64,000 nt of DNA, from assembly GCA_902612575.1 (NCBI GenBank), contig CACMDZ010000003.1, forward strand, positions 54,610-118,609, given 5' to 3'. The notes below the pieces were generated by a model. It was not told the origin of the DNA. It searched no databases and saw only the letters and a list, made by a program, of their open reading frames with translations. Each line of letters begins with the position of its first letter. The stretch's first letter is position 1. Made by a program: the position numbers and the translations under genes. This stretch comes from an uncultured Pelagibacteraceae bacterium (lineage in GTDB: Bacteria; Pseudomonadota; Alphaproteobacteria; Pelagibacterales; Pelagibacteraceae). Of the stretch, positions 35,521 to 43,774 are shown in pieces.

Positions 35521-37925
35521 TACCCTCTCATTTTTTCTCCACTTGGATCATAAAGTGGTTCTTTGATAATTGAACAATTGAATAAATCACCATTAATTTC
35601 TACTTGTATTCCATCTTCAGATGATAAATTTTTTTGATCTAGATATGAAAAAGCAACACTTTTATTTACAAAATGAGCAAATCCACCTGAAGTTATATAC
35701 CCAATGCTATTATCTCCCTTCATTACTGCTTCATTGTTTGTGACATCTATGTCGTTTGTTTGAATTATTAAAGGAACTAATCTATTCGAGCTATTGTCTT
35801 GTTTAGCTTTTTCTTTACCAATAAATTCTTTGTTCCAATTAATGAAACTTTCTAATCCAGTTTCTTTAGCAGTAAAATCAGGTCGATAGTCTAAAGTCCA
35901 CGCACCCCAATTTTTCTCTAGTCTCATAGACATTAAAGCTCTTACACCAAAAGGTTTAATACCAAATTCTTTTCCCGCCTCCATTAACTCCTCATAAAGT
36001 TTAATTTGGAAATGTGGCGCAACATATATTTCATAACCAAGTTCACCTGTGAATGAAATTCGGTTTATAATTGCTGGAACACCTCCAACAAACATTCTTC
36101 TTGAGTCTCTAAATCTAAATTTTTCATTAGATACATCGTCTCTAACTATTTTTTCTAAAACTTTTCTCGAATTAGGTCCTGCTATAGATATTCCATGAAA
36201 TTCATCTGATCTATTTTTATATTCAACATTAAATTTATCTAAATGGCTTTCAAACCAACGTCTATGCATTTCTTGAGCTGCACCTGAACCAAAAACCATA
36301 AATTCGTTTTCATCAAGGCATGAAACTGTAAGATCGCCACATAATTTTCCTCTATAAGATAACATTGGAGATAACGATATTCTTCCAGGATTTGGAAGCT
36401 TACCTGCCATAATATGATCTAAAAATTTTCTTGCATCTTTTCCTTTAAATTGATGTTTTGAAAAATTAGCAACTTCAATAAAACCAACATTTTCTCTCAC
36501 ATTAATTACTTCTTTTGAGACATAATTATGCGATCTAGATCTTTTTATAGTTGGCTCTTCGTATGCATCTTTTTTATCATTTGCAAACCACAAAACATTT
36601 TCTAAACCAAAGCTGTCTCCCATAACTGCACCTTGATCTACAAACCGATCATAAAGAGCTGTTGTTTTTTGTTTTCTTCCTTTTGGTAAAGTTTCATTTG
36701 GAAATGTCATAATAAATCTTCGTTCATAATTTTCAGAAGATTTAATTGTTCCGTATTGAGGTGATGCATAATCTCCAAATCTTGCAACATCCATTGCCCA
36801 AACATCTATTGATGGTTCTCCGTCAATTATCCATTCAGCAATACATTTTCCAACTCCACCTCCTTGACAAAAACCAGCCATTACGCCCACTGCTACCCAA
36901 TAATTTTTCATTCCTGGAACAGGACCAATTAATGGTGATCCATCAGGTCCAAAAGTAAAAGGCCCATTTACAATATTTTTAATTCCTGCTTTTTCTAACG
37001 CTGGCATTCTTTCAAAACCTATTGCTAATCTATCTTGAATATTATCTAGTTTTGGTTCTAATAACTCATGACCAAAATTCATAGGTGTTCCTTCAACCTT
37101 CCATGGTGTTGATTTTGGTTCATAAGTTCCAAGAAGCATTCCTTTTCCTTCTTGTCTAAAATAAATGTTACCTTCAAAATCAGTTCCAATAGGAATTCTT
37201 TGATCGCCCATTGCTTCAATTTCTGGAATAGCTTCAGTGATCAAGTAGTGATGCTCCATTGGTTGAACTGGTAGATTAATTCCTGCAAGCTGCCCAACTT
37301 CTCTTGCCCATAAACCTCCAGCGTTAATAACTATTTCTGCTTTTATATTGCCTTTGTCAGTTATCACATCCCAAGTTCCATCCTCTTTTTGTTTTGTGTC
37401 TTTTACAACTGTATGTGTATAATATTTTCCACCATGAACTTTTGCTGCTTTTGCAAAAGCATAAGTTACGCCCGATGGATCTACTTCCCCATCAATAGGG
37501 TCCCATAATGCCAGAAGGTATCTTGATGGATCAATTAATGGATTTTTCTTTTTTACTTCCTCTAAAGAAACAAACTCTTGGTCAAGACCCATATATCTTG
37601 CTTTAGACCTCTCTCTTTTTAAATAATCCGCCCAAACATCATTTGAAGCCAAATAAAATCCCCCACTTGGTTTGAATCCAACTGAATGGCCAGACTCTTT
37701 TTCAATTTCTTTGTACAATCCGATTGTATAGGCCATCATTCTAGAAATATTTGGATCAGATGAAATCACATGTACATTTCCAGCTGCATGCCAAGAGGAT
37801 CCAGATGTGAGTTCATTTCTTTCAAGAAGAATACAATCTTTTAAACCAAACTTTGATAAATGATAAAGAATGGAACAGCCTACTACGCCACCACCTATGA
37901 TGACTACTTTTGCATGATTTTGCAT
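35520..37925 (-). CDS. FAD/GcvT dimethylglycine dehydrogenase-type protein (paralogue C)
   Basis: The 801-aa protein has KVVIIGGGVVGCSILYHLS, then SGSSWHAAGN with the covalent-FAD His near residue 46, and VAVGVMAGFCQGGGVGK at the end of the FAD domain. The GcvT half starts near residue 430 (ISIAGPNSRKVLEKI, ALMSMRLEKNWG). One base separates it from bhmT, whose product is dimethylglycine. It is therefore the best dimethylglycine dehydrogenase candidate of the three paralogues. It should yield sarcosine and methylene-THF with electrons to ETF. Confidence 0.93.
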   Translation of the reverse strand: MQNHAKVVIIGGGVVGCSILYHLSKFGLKDCILLERNELTSGSSWHAAGNVHVISSDPNISRMMAYTIGLYKEIEKESGHSVGFKPSGGFYLASNDVWADYLKRERSKARYMGLDQEFVSLEEVKKKNPLIDPSRYLLALWDPIDGEVDPSGVTYAFAKAAKVHGGKYYTHTVVKDTKQKEDGTWDVITDKGNIKAEIVINAGGLWAREVGQLAGINLPVQPMEHHYLITEAIPEIEAMGDQRIPIGTDFEGNIYFRQEGKGMLLGTYEPKSTPWKVEGTPMNFGHELLEPKLDNIQDRLAIGFERMPALEKAGIKNIVNGPFTFGPDGSPLIGPVPGMKNYWVAVGVMAGFCQGGGVGKCIAEWIIDGEPSIDVWAMDVARFGDYASPQYGTIKSSENYERRFIMTFPNETLPKGRKQKTTALYDRFVDQGAVMGDSFGLENVLWFANDKKDAYEEPTIKRSRSHNYVSKEVINVRENVGFIEVANFSKHQFKGKDARKFLDHIMAGKLPNPGRISLSPMLSYRGKLCGDLTVSCLDENEFMVFGSGAAQEMHRRWFESHLDKFNVEYKNRSDEFHGISIAGPNSRKVLEKIVRDDVSNEKFRFRDSRRMFVGGVPAIINRISFTGELGYEIYVAPHFQIKLYEELMEAGKEFGIKPFGVRALMSMRLEKNWGAWTLDYRPDFTAKETGLESFINWNKEFIGKEKAKQDNSSNRLVPLIIQTNDIDVTNNEAVMKGDNSIGYITSGGFAHFVNKSVAFSYLDQKNLSSEDGIQVEINGDLFNCSIIKEPLYDPSGEKMRG

Positions 37926-37926
37926 G

Positions 37927-38967
37927 TTAGTATTTTATTTCTTTATTGACGTCTTTCAATGTCTTGTCTGTCCCATGGTGAAAATGTTTAGTCATATCTG
38001 GCATGTACTTCATGGCAATTGGTTTTTTACCAACTGCAACAGCCATTTCTCTAACATGATGAGCTTCAGCACCACAACAAATACCGATTAAATTAATTTT
38101 TTCTTTAATACATTCTTTTGCAAATTCAGCCATTTCAAATCTGTTACAATATAAATTATCTAGAGCAACAGGGAATGCATTTCCTCCAGGAATGCAGTCA
38201 CATCCATGATCTGTCTGATTCAAAAATCCTGGTTCTTCCTCTGTTGTTCTATATGGAACAGGAAGACCTGCAACATGACAGGAAACTTCTTTTCTTATTT
38301 TTTTTAAAAGTTTCATGGTCATTTCTGGACCTCTATAACAATTCAAACCAACAACATCAGCACCAAGATCTTCAATTATTTTACATGCGTCTTCAGCAGT
38401 GTGGCCATCTCTTGTCAAATCACCACGAGGTATTGCATAATTGGCAACTGCAATCAAACCTTCATCCTTAATTGCTTTTAAAGCTATCTTCATTTCATCT
38501 ACCCAATTAATTGTTTCTGCGACTACAAAGTCAACTCCTGCCTCTTTTGCCCAAAGCACTTGCTCTTCGTACATCTTTTGACATTCTTTGAATGAGTTTT
38601 TGTCTTTTGGATCAAAAATATTTGTATTAGCAACATCTCCACAAACCATTAAATCTAAATCTTTAAATTCTTTCGCAGCATCCTTTGCAATTTTAAGTGC
38701 ATTTTTTTGCATCGGCTCTAGCAAATGTTCTTTTCCAATAATTCTTAATTTCTCTCTATGTCCATAATAGGTGAAAGCTTGAACAATATCTGAACCAGCT
38801 CTAATAAATTCTCTATGTAATTGTGTAACTACATCAGGATGTTCTAGCACTACTTCTGGCACAAATGGACCTGCAGAAAGATATCCTCTCCTTTCCATCG
38901 CAAATAAATATCCCTCTGCGAATATTACGGGACCCTCATCTAATCTTGATAATAAATTTTTATTCAT
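37927..38967 (-). CDS. bhmT: Betaine-homocysteine S-methyltransferase
   Basis: The 346-aa protein has the homocysteine-methyltransferase barrel. It contains RRGYLSAGPFVPEVVLEHP and AFTYYGHREKL near the N-terminus. VGLNCYRGPEM near residue 220 provides the first zinc Cys, and IGICCGAEAHHVREMA near 300 provides the paired Cys. This betaine-type enzyme transfers a methyl from glycine betaine to homocysteine, giving methionine and dimethylglycine. A dimethylglycine dehydrogenase follows one base later. A promoter lies at 39000-39028. No SAM-V-like element could be folded upstream. Confidence 0.94.
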   Translation of the reverse strand: MNKNLLSRLDEGPVIFAEGYLFAMERRGYLSAGPFVPEVVLEHPDVVTQLHREFIRAGSDIVQAFTYYGHREKLRIIGKEHLLEPMQKNALKIAKDAAKEFKDLDLMVCGDVANTNIFDPKDKNSFKECQKMYEEQVLWAKEAGVDFVVAETINWVDEMKIALKAIKDEGLIAVANYAIPRGDLTRDGHTAEDACKIIEDLGADVVGLNCYRGPEMTMKLLKKIRKEVSCHVAGLPVPYRTTEEEPGFLNQTDHGCDCIPGGNAFPVALDNLYCNRFEMAEFAKECIKEKINLIGICCGAEAHHVREMAVAVGKKPIAMKYMPDMTKHFHHGTDKTLKDVNKEIKY

Positions 38968-38999
38968 ATTTATTTAATAATTTATTTCTAAATAAAGAG

Positions 39000-39028
39000 A
39001 GTATAAAGACAATTTTAACACAACTCAA
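39000..39028 (-). promoter_or_regulatory. Candidate bhmT promoter
   Basis: On the minus strand, TTGAGT (39028-39023) and TATACT (39005-39000) are 17 bp apart. The predicted leader is only about 26 nt, without a clear ribosome-binding site. The -35 lies within the palindrome CAACTCAAAGTTG. Confidence 0.5.
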
Positions 39029-39043
39029 AGTTGAAACTAGTTT
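39021..39043. promoter_or_regulatory. Adjacent palindromes in the bhmT-opuAC divergent region
   Basis: CAACT-CAA-AGTTG (39021-39033) and AAACTAGTTT (39034-39043) are two perfect inverted repeats side by side. The first covers the bhmT -35 hexamer, so a regulator bound here could control both divergent operons. No regulator is identified. Confidence 0.4.
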
Positions 39044-39074
39044 GCAATTTTTCCATCTATATGTTCTGATGATT

Positions 39075-39095
39075 TATAATTAATTAATTAGGAGA
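39075..39095 (+). promoter_or_regulatory. opuAC -10 element and ribosome-binding site
   Basis: A perfect TATAAT (39075-39080) precedes AGGAGA (39090-39095), 4 nt before ATG 39100. No convincing -35 is present at the expected distance. The predicted leader is about 13 nt. Confidence 0.5.
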
Positions 39096-39099
39096 AATA

Positions 39100-40110
39100 A
39101 TGAAAATCAAAAAATTACTTCTATCTGCTGCTGTAATATTTGGACTAACTTCTTTTGGAAGTGTTGCCAACGCAGCTTGTGGGAACATAACTATCGCTAA
39201 TATGAACTGGGCTTCAGCAAACTTCATGGCTGAAGTTGACAAAATCATATTAGAAGAAGGTTACGGATGTTCTGTTGAATTGGTGCCAGGTGCAACAATG
39301 CCTACATTTACATCTATGCAAGAAAAAGGTGAGCCAGATGTTGCTCCAGAATTTTGGGCTAACGCTGCAATCATTGCTTTAAATAAAGCAGTTGATGAAG
39401 GAAAAATGCACTCACTTAATAAAGCACCTATTACTGGTTTAGGTGAAGGATGGTGGGTGTTACCTGCTACTTTAGAAAAACATCCTGAACTTACAACTGC
39501 TGAAGCAATTTTGGCAAGACCGGATCTATTTCCTCATCCAGAGGATCCATCAAAAGGTGGGTTTCATATTTGTCCTCCAGGATGGAACTGTGAACTAAGT
39601 AATAGAAATCTTTACAAAGCTTTTGACATGGAAGCAAAAGGTTGGGCTATTGTTGAAACAGGTTCTGCTGCAGGATTAGATGGATCAATTGCTAAAGCTG
39701 CTGAAAGAGGTGAAAACTGGTTTGGTTACTATTGGTCACCAACAGCTATCATTGGTAAATATGATATGAGAGCTGTGGACATGGGAGCTTGGGGTGGAAA
39801 AGATAACTGGGATAAATGTATAGTTTTACCAGAACAAGAATGTGGAGACCCTAAAGCAACTTCATGGACAAAATCTGAAGTTTACACAATCGTAACTGAC
39901 AATTTCAAAAATACAGCTGGAAGTGCTGGTATGGATTATTTCAAAAAAAGAACTTATCCAGGTCCAGTAATGAACGGTATGTTAGTTTGGATGGGTGAAA
40001 ACCAAGCAGAGGGTGCTGATGCTGCAATTGAATTCCTAACAAACCAAGAAGATGTTTGGTCTAAGTGGGTTTCAAGTGAAGCTGCTGCAAAAATAAAAAA
40101 AGCACTTTAA
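39100..40110 (+). CDS. Glycine betaine/TMAO-type ABC transporter substrate-binding protein (OpuAC/ProX/TmoX family)
   Basis: The 336-aa protein has a signal peptide ending SVANA, then ACGNITIANMNWASANFMAE. The many Trp residues (NMNW, EFWANAA, GEGWWV, NWFGYYW, VWMGEN) fit the aromatic cage that binds quaternary ammonium groups in this family. HICPPGWNCELSNRN with two Cys is shared with TMAO-binding TmoX as I recall it. Glycine betaine, TMAO, choline or DMSP are all possible ligands. The neighbouring bhmT operon favours betaine. The permease follows after a strong hairpin. Confidence 0.9.
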   Translation: MKIKKLLLSAAVIFGLTSFGSVANAACGNITIANMNWASANFMAEVDKIILEEGYGCSVELVPGATMPTFTSMQEKGEPDVAPEFWANAAIIALNKAVDEGKMHSLNKAPITGLGEGWWVLPATLEKHPELTTAEAILARPDLFPHPEDPSKGGFHICPPGWNCELSNRNLYKAFDMEAKGWAIVETGSAAGLDGSIAKAAERGENWFGYYWSPTAIIGKYDMRAVDMGAWGGKDNWDKCIVLPEQECGDPKATSWTKSEVYTIVTDNFKNTAGSAGMDYFKKRTYPGPVMNGMLVWMGENQAEGADAAIEFLTNQEDVWSKWVSSEAAAKIKKAL

Positions 40111-40125
40111 TAAAATAAAATATTG

Positions 40126-40151
40126 CCAAACCCACTCTTTAGTGGGTTTGG
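40126..40151 (+). terminator. Strong intercistronic hairpin between binding protein and permease
   Basis: A perfect 11-bp stem CCAAACCCACT/AGTGGGTTTGG has a CTTT loop. It has no long T-run, so it is more likely a partial terminator or 3' stabiliser that raises binding-protein mRNA above permease mRNA. Confidence 0.7.
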
Positions 40152-40163
40152 TTGAGTAAAATT

Positions 40164-41048
40164 ATGGATTTCTTTAATAAAATTCCTGTAATGGATCGAA
40201 CAGCTTTAAGAGAGCTTAAAAAAGGAATAGACTCTAGTTTTAAAGAATTTTCAAGAGCCTATGGAGATGGAATTGAAGGTTTTTTTGATCCACTTTTGCA
40301 TTTTTTAATTTGGTTAGAAAAATTATTAGTAAACAGTCCTTGGCCATTAGTAATAGGTGTATTTGCTTTGTTGGCATGGATTGGATCAAGAAGTATTAAA
40401 CTGGTAATAGGTACAATAGTTTGTTTTATGATTATTGGTTATTTTGGAATGTGGAAAAACTGTATGGCTACTGTTGCAATAATATCTGTTTCAACATTAG
40501 TTTGTATTGTAGTCGGTATTCCAATTGGTGTGTTAATGTCTAAATCAAGCAGAGCAGAAAAAGCAATTTTACCCGTTTTGGATATGATGCAAACTATTCC
40601 AAGTTTTGTTTATTTAATTCCTATAATTATGCTTTTAGGTATTGGAAAAGTGCCTGGTTTATTGGCAGTTTGTATTTATGCTTTACCACCGGTAGTAAGG
40701 CTGACAAATCTTGGAATAAGAGAAGTAGATAAAGAAACACTTGAGGCAAGTGAGGCTTTTGGTGCAACTCCAATGCAAAAATTAAAATCTGTACAAATAC
40801 CATTGTCGTTACCTACAATTTTTGCAGGAATTAACCAAACAATTATGATGGCGTTGGCTATGGTAGTTATCGCATCAATGATAGGTGTTAAAGGGCTTGG
40901 AGTTCCTATTTTACAAGCTATTTCTAATCAATATTTAGCACTTGGAATGATGAATGGTTTGGCAATAGTAGCTCTAGCAATCATCTTTGATAGAGTTACA
41001 CAGCAGTATGGTCAAAGAATTCAAAAACACAGAGGTCAGAAAAAATAA
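40164..41048 (+). CDS. Glycine betaine/proline-type ABC transporter permease (OpuAB/ProW family)
   Basis: The track start at 40152 is a TTG touching the hairpin. ATG 40164 (MDFFNKIPVMD) is preferred, giving 294 aa. About six membrane helices are present. The EAA loop is VDKETLEASEAFGATPMQKLKSVQIPLS (quoted in part), and MMALAMVVIASMIGVKGLG is typical of ProW. No cognate ATPase (OpuAA/ProV) is next to it; the next gene is metF-like. The only ABC ATPase in the window is FbpC. Confidence 0.92.
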   Translation: MDFFNKIPVMDRTALRELKKGIDSSFKEFSRAYGDGIEGFFDPLLHFLIWLEKLLVNSPWPLVIGVFALLAWIGSRSIKLVIGTIVCFMIIGYFGMWKNCMATVAIISVSTLVCIVVGIPIGVLMSKSSRAEKAILPVLDMMQTIPSFVYLIPIIMLLGIGKVPGLLAVCIYALPPVVRLTNLGIREVDKETLEASEAFGATPMQKLKSVQIPLSLPTIFAGINQTIMMALAMVVIASMIGVKGLGVPILQAISNQYLALGMMNGLAIVALAIIFDRVTQQYGQRIQKHRGQKK

Positions 41049-41110
41049 CCCTGACACTTTGATCTAATATTTTTCTAGACAGTTATTTTAAAATAAATAA
41101 TTATTCATTA

Positions 41111-41839
41111 ATGAATTTTTCATTAGAAATTGGACCTCACACTGATCTTGATACTTTGCCAAGTGTGAAAGATGTATATGTCACAATGCTACCTGGAGGT
41201 GATTATAGGGAGACTGCTGACAAGTCTGGAGATTTGGTAAAAAAAGGTTTTAACCCAGTTCCTCATTTTCCAGCTAGATCAATTAATAGCGAAAGTGAAT
41301 TGAAAGATTATGTTTCAAGATGCAAAGATTTAGGTGTGAAACAAGTTCTGGTAATTGGAGGCAGTCGTGAACCTATTGGAAAATTTGATAGCTCTTATCA
41401 GATATTAGAAACAGGATATTTTGATAAGATTAAGATCGGAATTGCTGGACATCCAGAGGGGAGTCCTGATATATCCGATTCAGATTTAGAAAAAGCTATG
41501 ACAGATAAAAAGCCTTATGCTGATTATATAGTTACTCAGTGGTTACTTGATGCTCAGCCTATTGTAGATTTTATTTCTAAACAAACGATACCAGTTCATG
41601 TCGGAATAACTGGGCCAATGAAAATTTCAAGCTTAATAAAGTTTGCAAATATTGTAGGGGCAAAAAATTCCATTAATTTTCTTAAATCTAATTTTACTAA
41701 GGCATTAGATTTATTGAAACCTAAAGACCCTAATGATCTAATTGGGAAAGTTAAATCGCATACTGATTATTTTCACATTTATACATTCGGCGGCTTGAAG
41801 GAAACAAACAAGTGGTTGAAGGAGAATAACTATGTCTAA
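41111..41839 (+). CDS. Divergent methylenetetrahydrofolate reductase-like protein
   Basis: The 242-aa protein is a shortened MetF-type TIM barrel. FSLEIGP supplies the N-terminal Glu, DYIVTQWLLDAQPIVDF matches MetF's AITQFFFD strand with the folate-contacting Gln, and FHIYTFGGLKETNKW matches the C-terminal FHFYTLN. Where MetF has RGD with the flavin-tuning Asp, this protein has GGSREPIG. It is about 50 residues shorter than typical MetF. It overlaps the GcvT-like gene by 8 bp. It may oxidise or reduce the methyl-THF produced by that partner. Confidence 0.8.
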   Translation: MNFSLEIGPHTDLDTLPSVKDVYVTMLPGGDYRETADKSGDLVKKGFNPVPHFPARSINSESELKDYVSRCKDLGVKQVLVIGGSREPIGKFDSSYQILETGYFDKIKIGIAGHPEGSPDISDSDLEKAMTDKKPYADYIVTQWLLDAQPIVDFISKQTIPVHVGITGPMKISSLIKFANIVGAKNSINFLKSNFTKALDLLKPKDPNDLIGKVKSHTDYFHIYTFGGLKETNKWLKENNYV

Positions 41840-43190
41840 AGAATTTGACTATAGTAAGCTAAGACACGTAACATCAGTAGATCAATCTGATAGAAAAGTG
41901 CCTTATAATTTAAGACAAAGCGGACCAACAAAAGTTGAAATGTTAATTTCAACACGTGTAAGAAAATCACCATACTGGCATTTGTCAATGCAAGCTGGTT
42001 GTTGGAGAGCAACTGTATATAATCGTATTTACCATCCAAGAGGGTATGTAAAACCTGAAGACGGAGGTGCAATGGTTGAGTACGATGCAATTGTTAATCA
42101 TGTAACAATGTGGAATGTTGCAGTTGAAAGACAAATTAGAGTGAAGGGCCCTGATGCAGAAAAATTTGTAGACTATGTAATTACAAGAGATGCTACAAAA
42201 ATTTCTCCGATGAGAGCAAGATATGTAATTCTTTGTAATGCATATGGCGGTGTATTAAATGATCCTATACTTTTAAGAATATCAAAAGACGAATTTTGGT
42301 TTAGTTTGTCTGATAGTGATATAGGTCTTTATTTACAGGGTGTAAACTCCGATGAGAGATTTAATGTAGAAATTGATGAGATAGATGTAAGTCCTGTTCA
42401 AATTCAAGGACCAAAATCTAAAGCGTTAATGAAAGACTTATGTGGAGATCAAGTTGATTTTGATAACATGCCTTTCTACGGTTTAGCTGAAGCTAAAGTT
42501 GGTGGAAGAAGCTGTGTAATTTCTCAATCAGGATTCTCAGGTGAAGCAGGTTATGAGATATATTTGAGAGAATGCACTTTATACGCTGAAGATATGTGGA
42601 ATGCTGTTCTTGATGCGGGTAAAAAACATAGTTTAATGGTAATTGCTCCAGCTCACCATAGAAGAATTCAAGCTGGAATTCTTTCTTGGGGGCAAGATAT
42701 GGATAACCAACACAATCCATTCCAATGTAATTTAGGTTATCAAGTTTCATTATCCGGAAAAGGTGAATGGAATAAAAAAGCTGACTATGTTGGAAAAAAA
42801 GCTCTTGAAAAAATGAAAGCTGATTTAAAAGCTGGACATAAACCTTATAAACTTCAACTAGTTGGACTAGAGTTAGGTGGAAAGCCAATTGAGGAATACG
42901 CTCCTGATTTTTGGTTAATTTCAGATGAAGGTGGTGGAGAGCCAATTGGGTTTATTACTTCGCCTTGGTATCACCCTGAAAAAAAACAAAATATTGCAAT
43001 GGGATATGTGCCTTTTGATGGAACATTGAACGCAAATGGTTTTCCAAAAGGAAAAGTAGGATCTAAATTTAAGGTGCATTTACCTGAAAAATATTCTGAA
43101 ACTCCAGGTAAACCAGTAGATGCTGTAATAGTTGATATACCATTTAAAGAGTCTTACAACGCAAATACTAGAGAAGTTGTAAAAGGTTAA
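41832..43190 (+). CDS. GcvT/DmdA-superfamily THF-dependent methyltransferase (demethylase candidate)
   Basis: The 452-aa protein starts behind a strong AAGGAGAA site and overlaps metF-like by 8 bp. MWNVAVERQIRVKGPDAEKF, GGVLNDPILLRISKDEFWFSLSDSD and VSPVQIQGPKS resemble DmdA (quoted in part). It is about 80 residues longer than DmdA, with an N-terminal extension, and lacks an FAD domain. The family moves a methyl from a substrate to THF. The adjacent osmolyte transporter and metF-like gene suggest a methylated osmolyte substrate. It is not clearly DmdA or GcvT itself. Confidence 0.82.
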   Translation: MSKEFDYSKLRHVTSVDQSDRKVPYNLRQSGPTKVEMLISTRVRKSPYWHLSMQAGCWRATVYNRIYHPRGYVKPEDGGAMVEYDAIVNHVTMWNVAVERQIRVKGPDAEKFVDYVITRDATKISPMRARYVILCNAYGGVLNDPILLRISKDEFWFSLSDSDIGLYLQGVNSDERFNVEIDEIDVSPVQIQGPKSKALMKDLCGDQVDFDNMPFYGLAEAKVGGRSCVISQSGFSGEAGYEIYLRECTLYAEDMWNAVLDAGKKHSLMVIAPAHHRRIQAGILSWGQDMDNQHNPFQCNLGYQVSLSGKGEWNKKADYVGKKALEKMKADLKAGHKPYKLQLVGLELGGKPIEEYAPDFWLISDEGGGEPIGFITSPWYHPEKKQNIAMGYVPFDGTLNANGFPKGKVGSKFKVHLPEKYSETPGKPVDAVIVDIPFKESYNANTREVVKG

Positions 43191-43198
43191 AATTAAAA

Positions 43199-43219
43199 GG
43201 GAGGAGTAAAACTCCTCCC
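43199..43219 (+). terminator. Hairpin after the GcvT-like gene
   Basis: A perfect 9-bp GC-rich stem GGGAGGAGT/ACTCCTCCC has a 3-nt AAA loop, 9 bp after the stop codon. No T-run follows. It may terminate, protect the 3' end, or attenuate readthrough into the Yip1 gene 9 bp downstream. Confidence 0.6.
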
Positions 43220-43228
43220 TCAAAATCA

Positions 43229-43774
43229 ATGTTAGCACAATTTTTAGAAATTTTTTTTAAATCATTAAAGTTAGATAGAAGTTTATACAAAGATAATAAG
43301 TATTTTGGAGAAGCTGCAATCTATTTTGCTGGTCTTGTAATGATACTTGATGGAGTTGCAGGGGCTGTAGCAGCAAATTCAATTATTAAAACTTCAGTTG
43401 GTATATCTGGATTAACGGCTCTTCTAACATGGTTAGTTTGGGCAATTTTTATATTTGTGATAGGTGTGAAAATTTTTCCAGATAAAGGGAGTAAGGTGCC
43501 GTTTAAAAAAGTTTTAATTGCGGTAGGATATGCTCACGCACCAGGTTTAATAAGATTTTTTGCAGTTACACCAGACTTAGTTTTGCCTATAATTTTTCTT
43601 ACACAGTTTTGGATATTTGCTTCTTTAATTATATCTACAAAGCAAATATTGAATTTAAAGTCTAACCTAAAATCTTTTGGAGTAGTGTTTTTATCTTTTC
43701 TTATAATCGCTTTTCTCTCAATAACATTCATTATAAATAGAATGAATTCAATCCCAGTTAGCAATATAAGTTAA
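43229..43774 (+). CDS. Yip1-domain integral membrane protein
   Basis: The 181-aa protein has four to five membrane helices after a short amphipathic start (LAQFLEIFFKSLKLDRSLY). IAVGYAHAPGLIRFFAVTP near residue 95 resembles the conserved Yip1 segment (GYAxxP). Bacterial Yip1 proteins lack a settled function. It follows the GcvT-like gene after a hairpin. Its last four bases overlap the stop of the convergent zinc-ribbon gene. Confidence 0.75.
   Translation: MLAQFLEIFFKSLKLDRSLYKDNKYFGEAAIYFAGLVMILDGVAGAVAANSIIKTSVGISGLTALLTWLVWAIFIFVIGVKIFPDKGSKVPFKKVLIAVGYAHAPGLIRFFAVTPDLVLPIIFLTQFWIFASLIISTKQILNLKSNLKSFGVVFLSFLIIAFLSITFIINRMNSIPVSNIS

Noticed and set aside
38118-38471. 117-aa ORF on the plus strand
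   Set aside because: Antisense to bhmT; His/Gln/Leu-rich shadow composition.
38968-39099. SAM-V riboswitch upstream of bhmT, as reported for Pelagibacter relatives
   Set aside because: The minus-strand sequence has AUUGCAA, but I could not find the upstream complement needed for the first stem, and a good promoter lies downstream of it, leaving a leader of only about 26 nt. The riboswitch may simply be absent here. A covariance search (Infernal, RF01826) would settle it.
42493-42945. 150-aa ORF on the minus strand
   Set aside because: Antisense to the GcvT-like gene, with low-complexity Leu/His/Gln composition typical of shadow frames.
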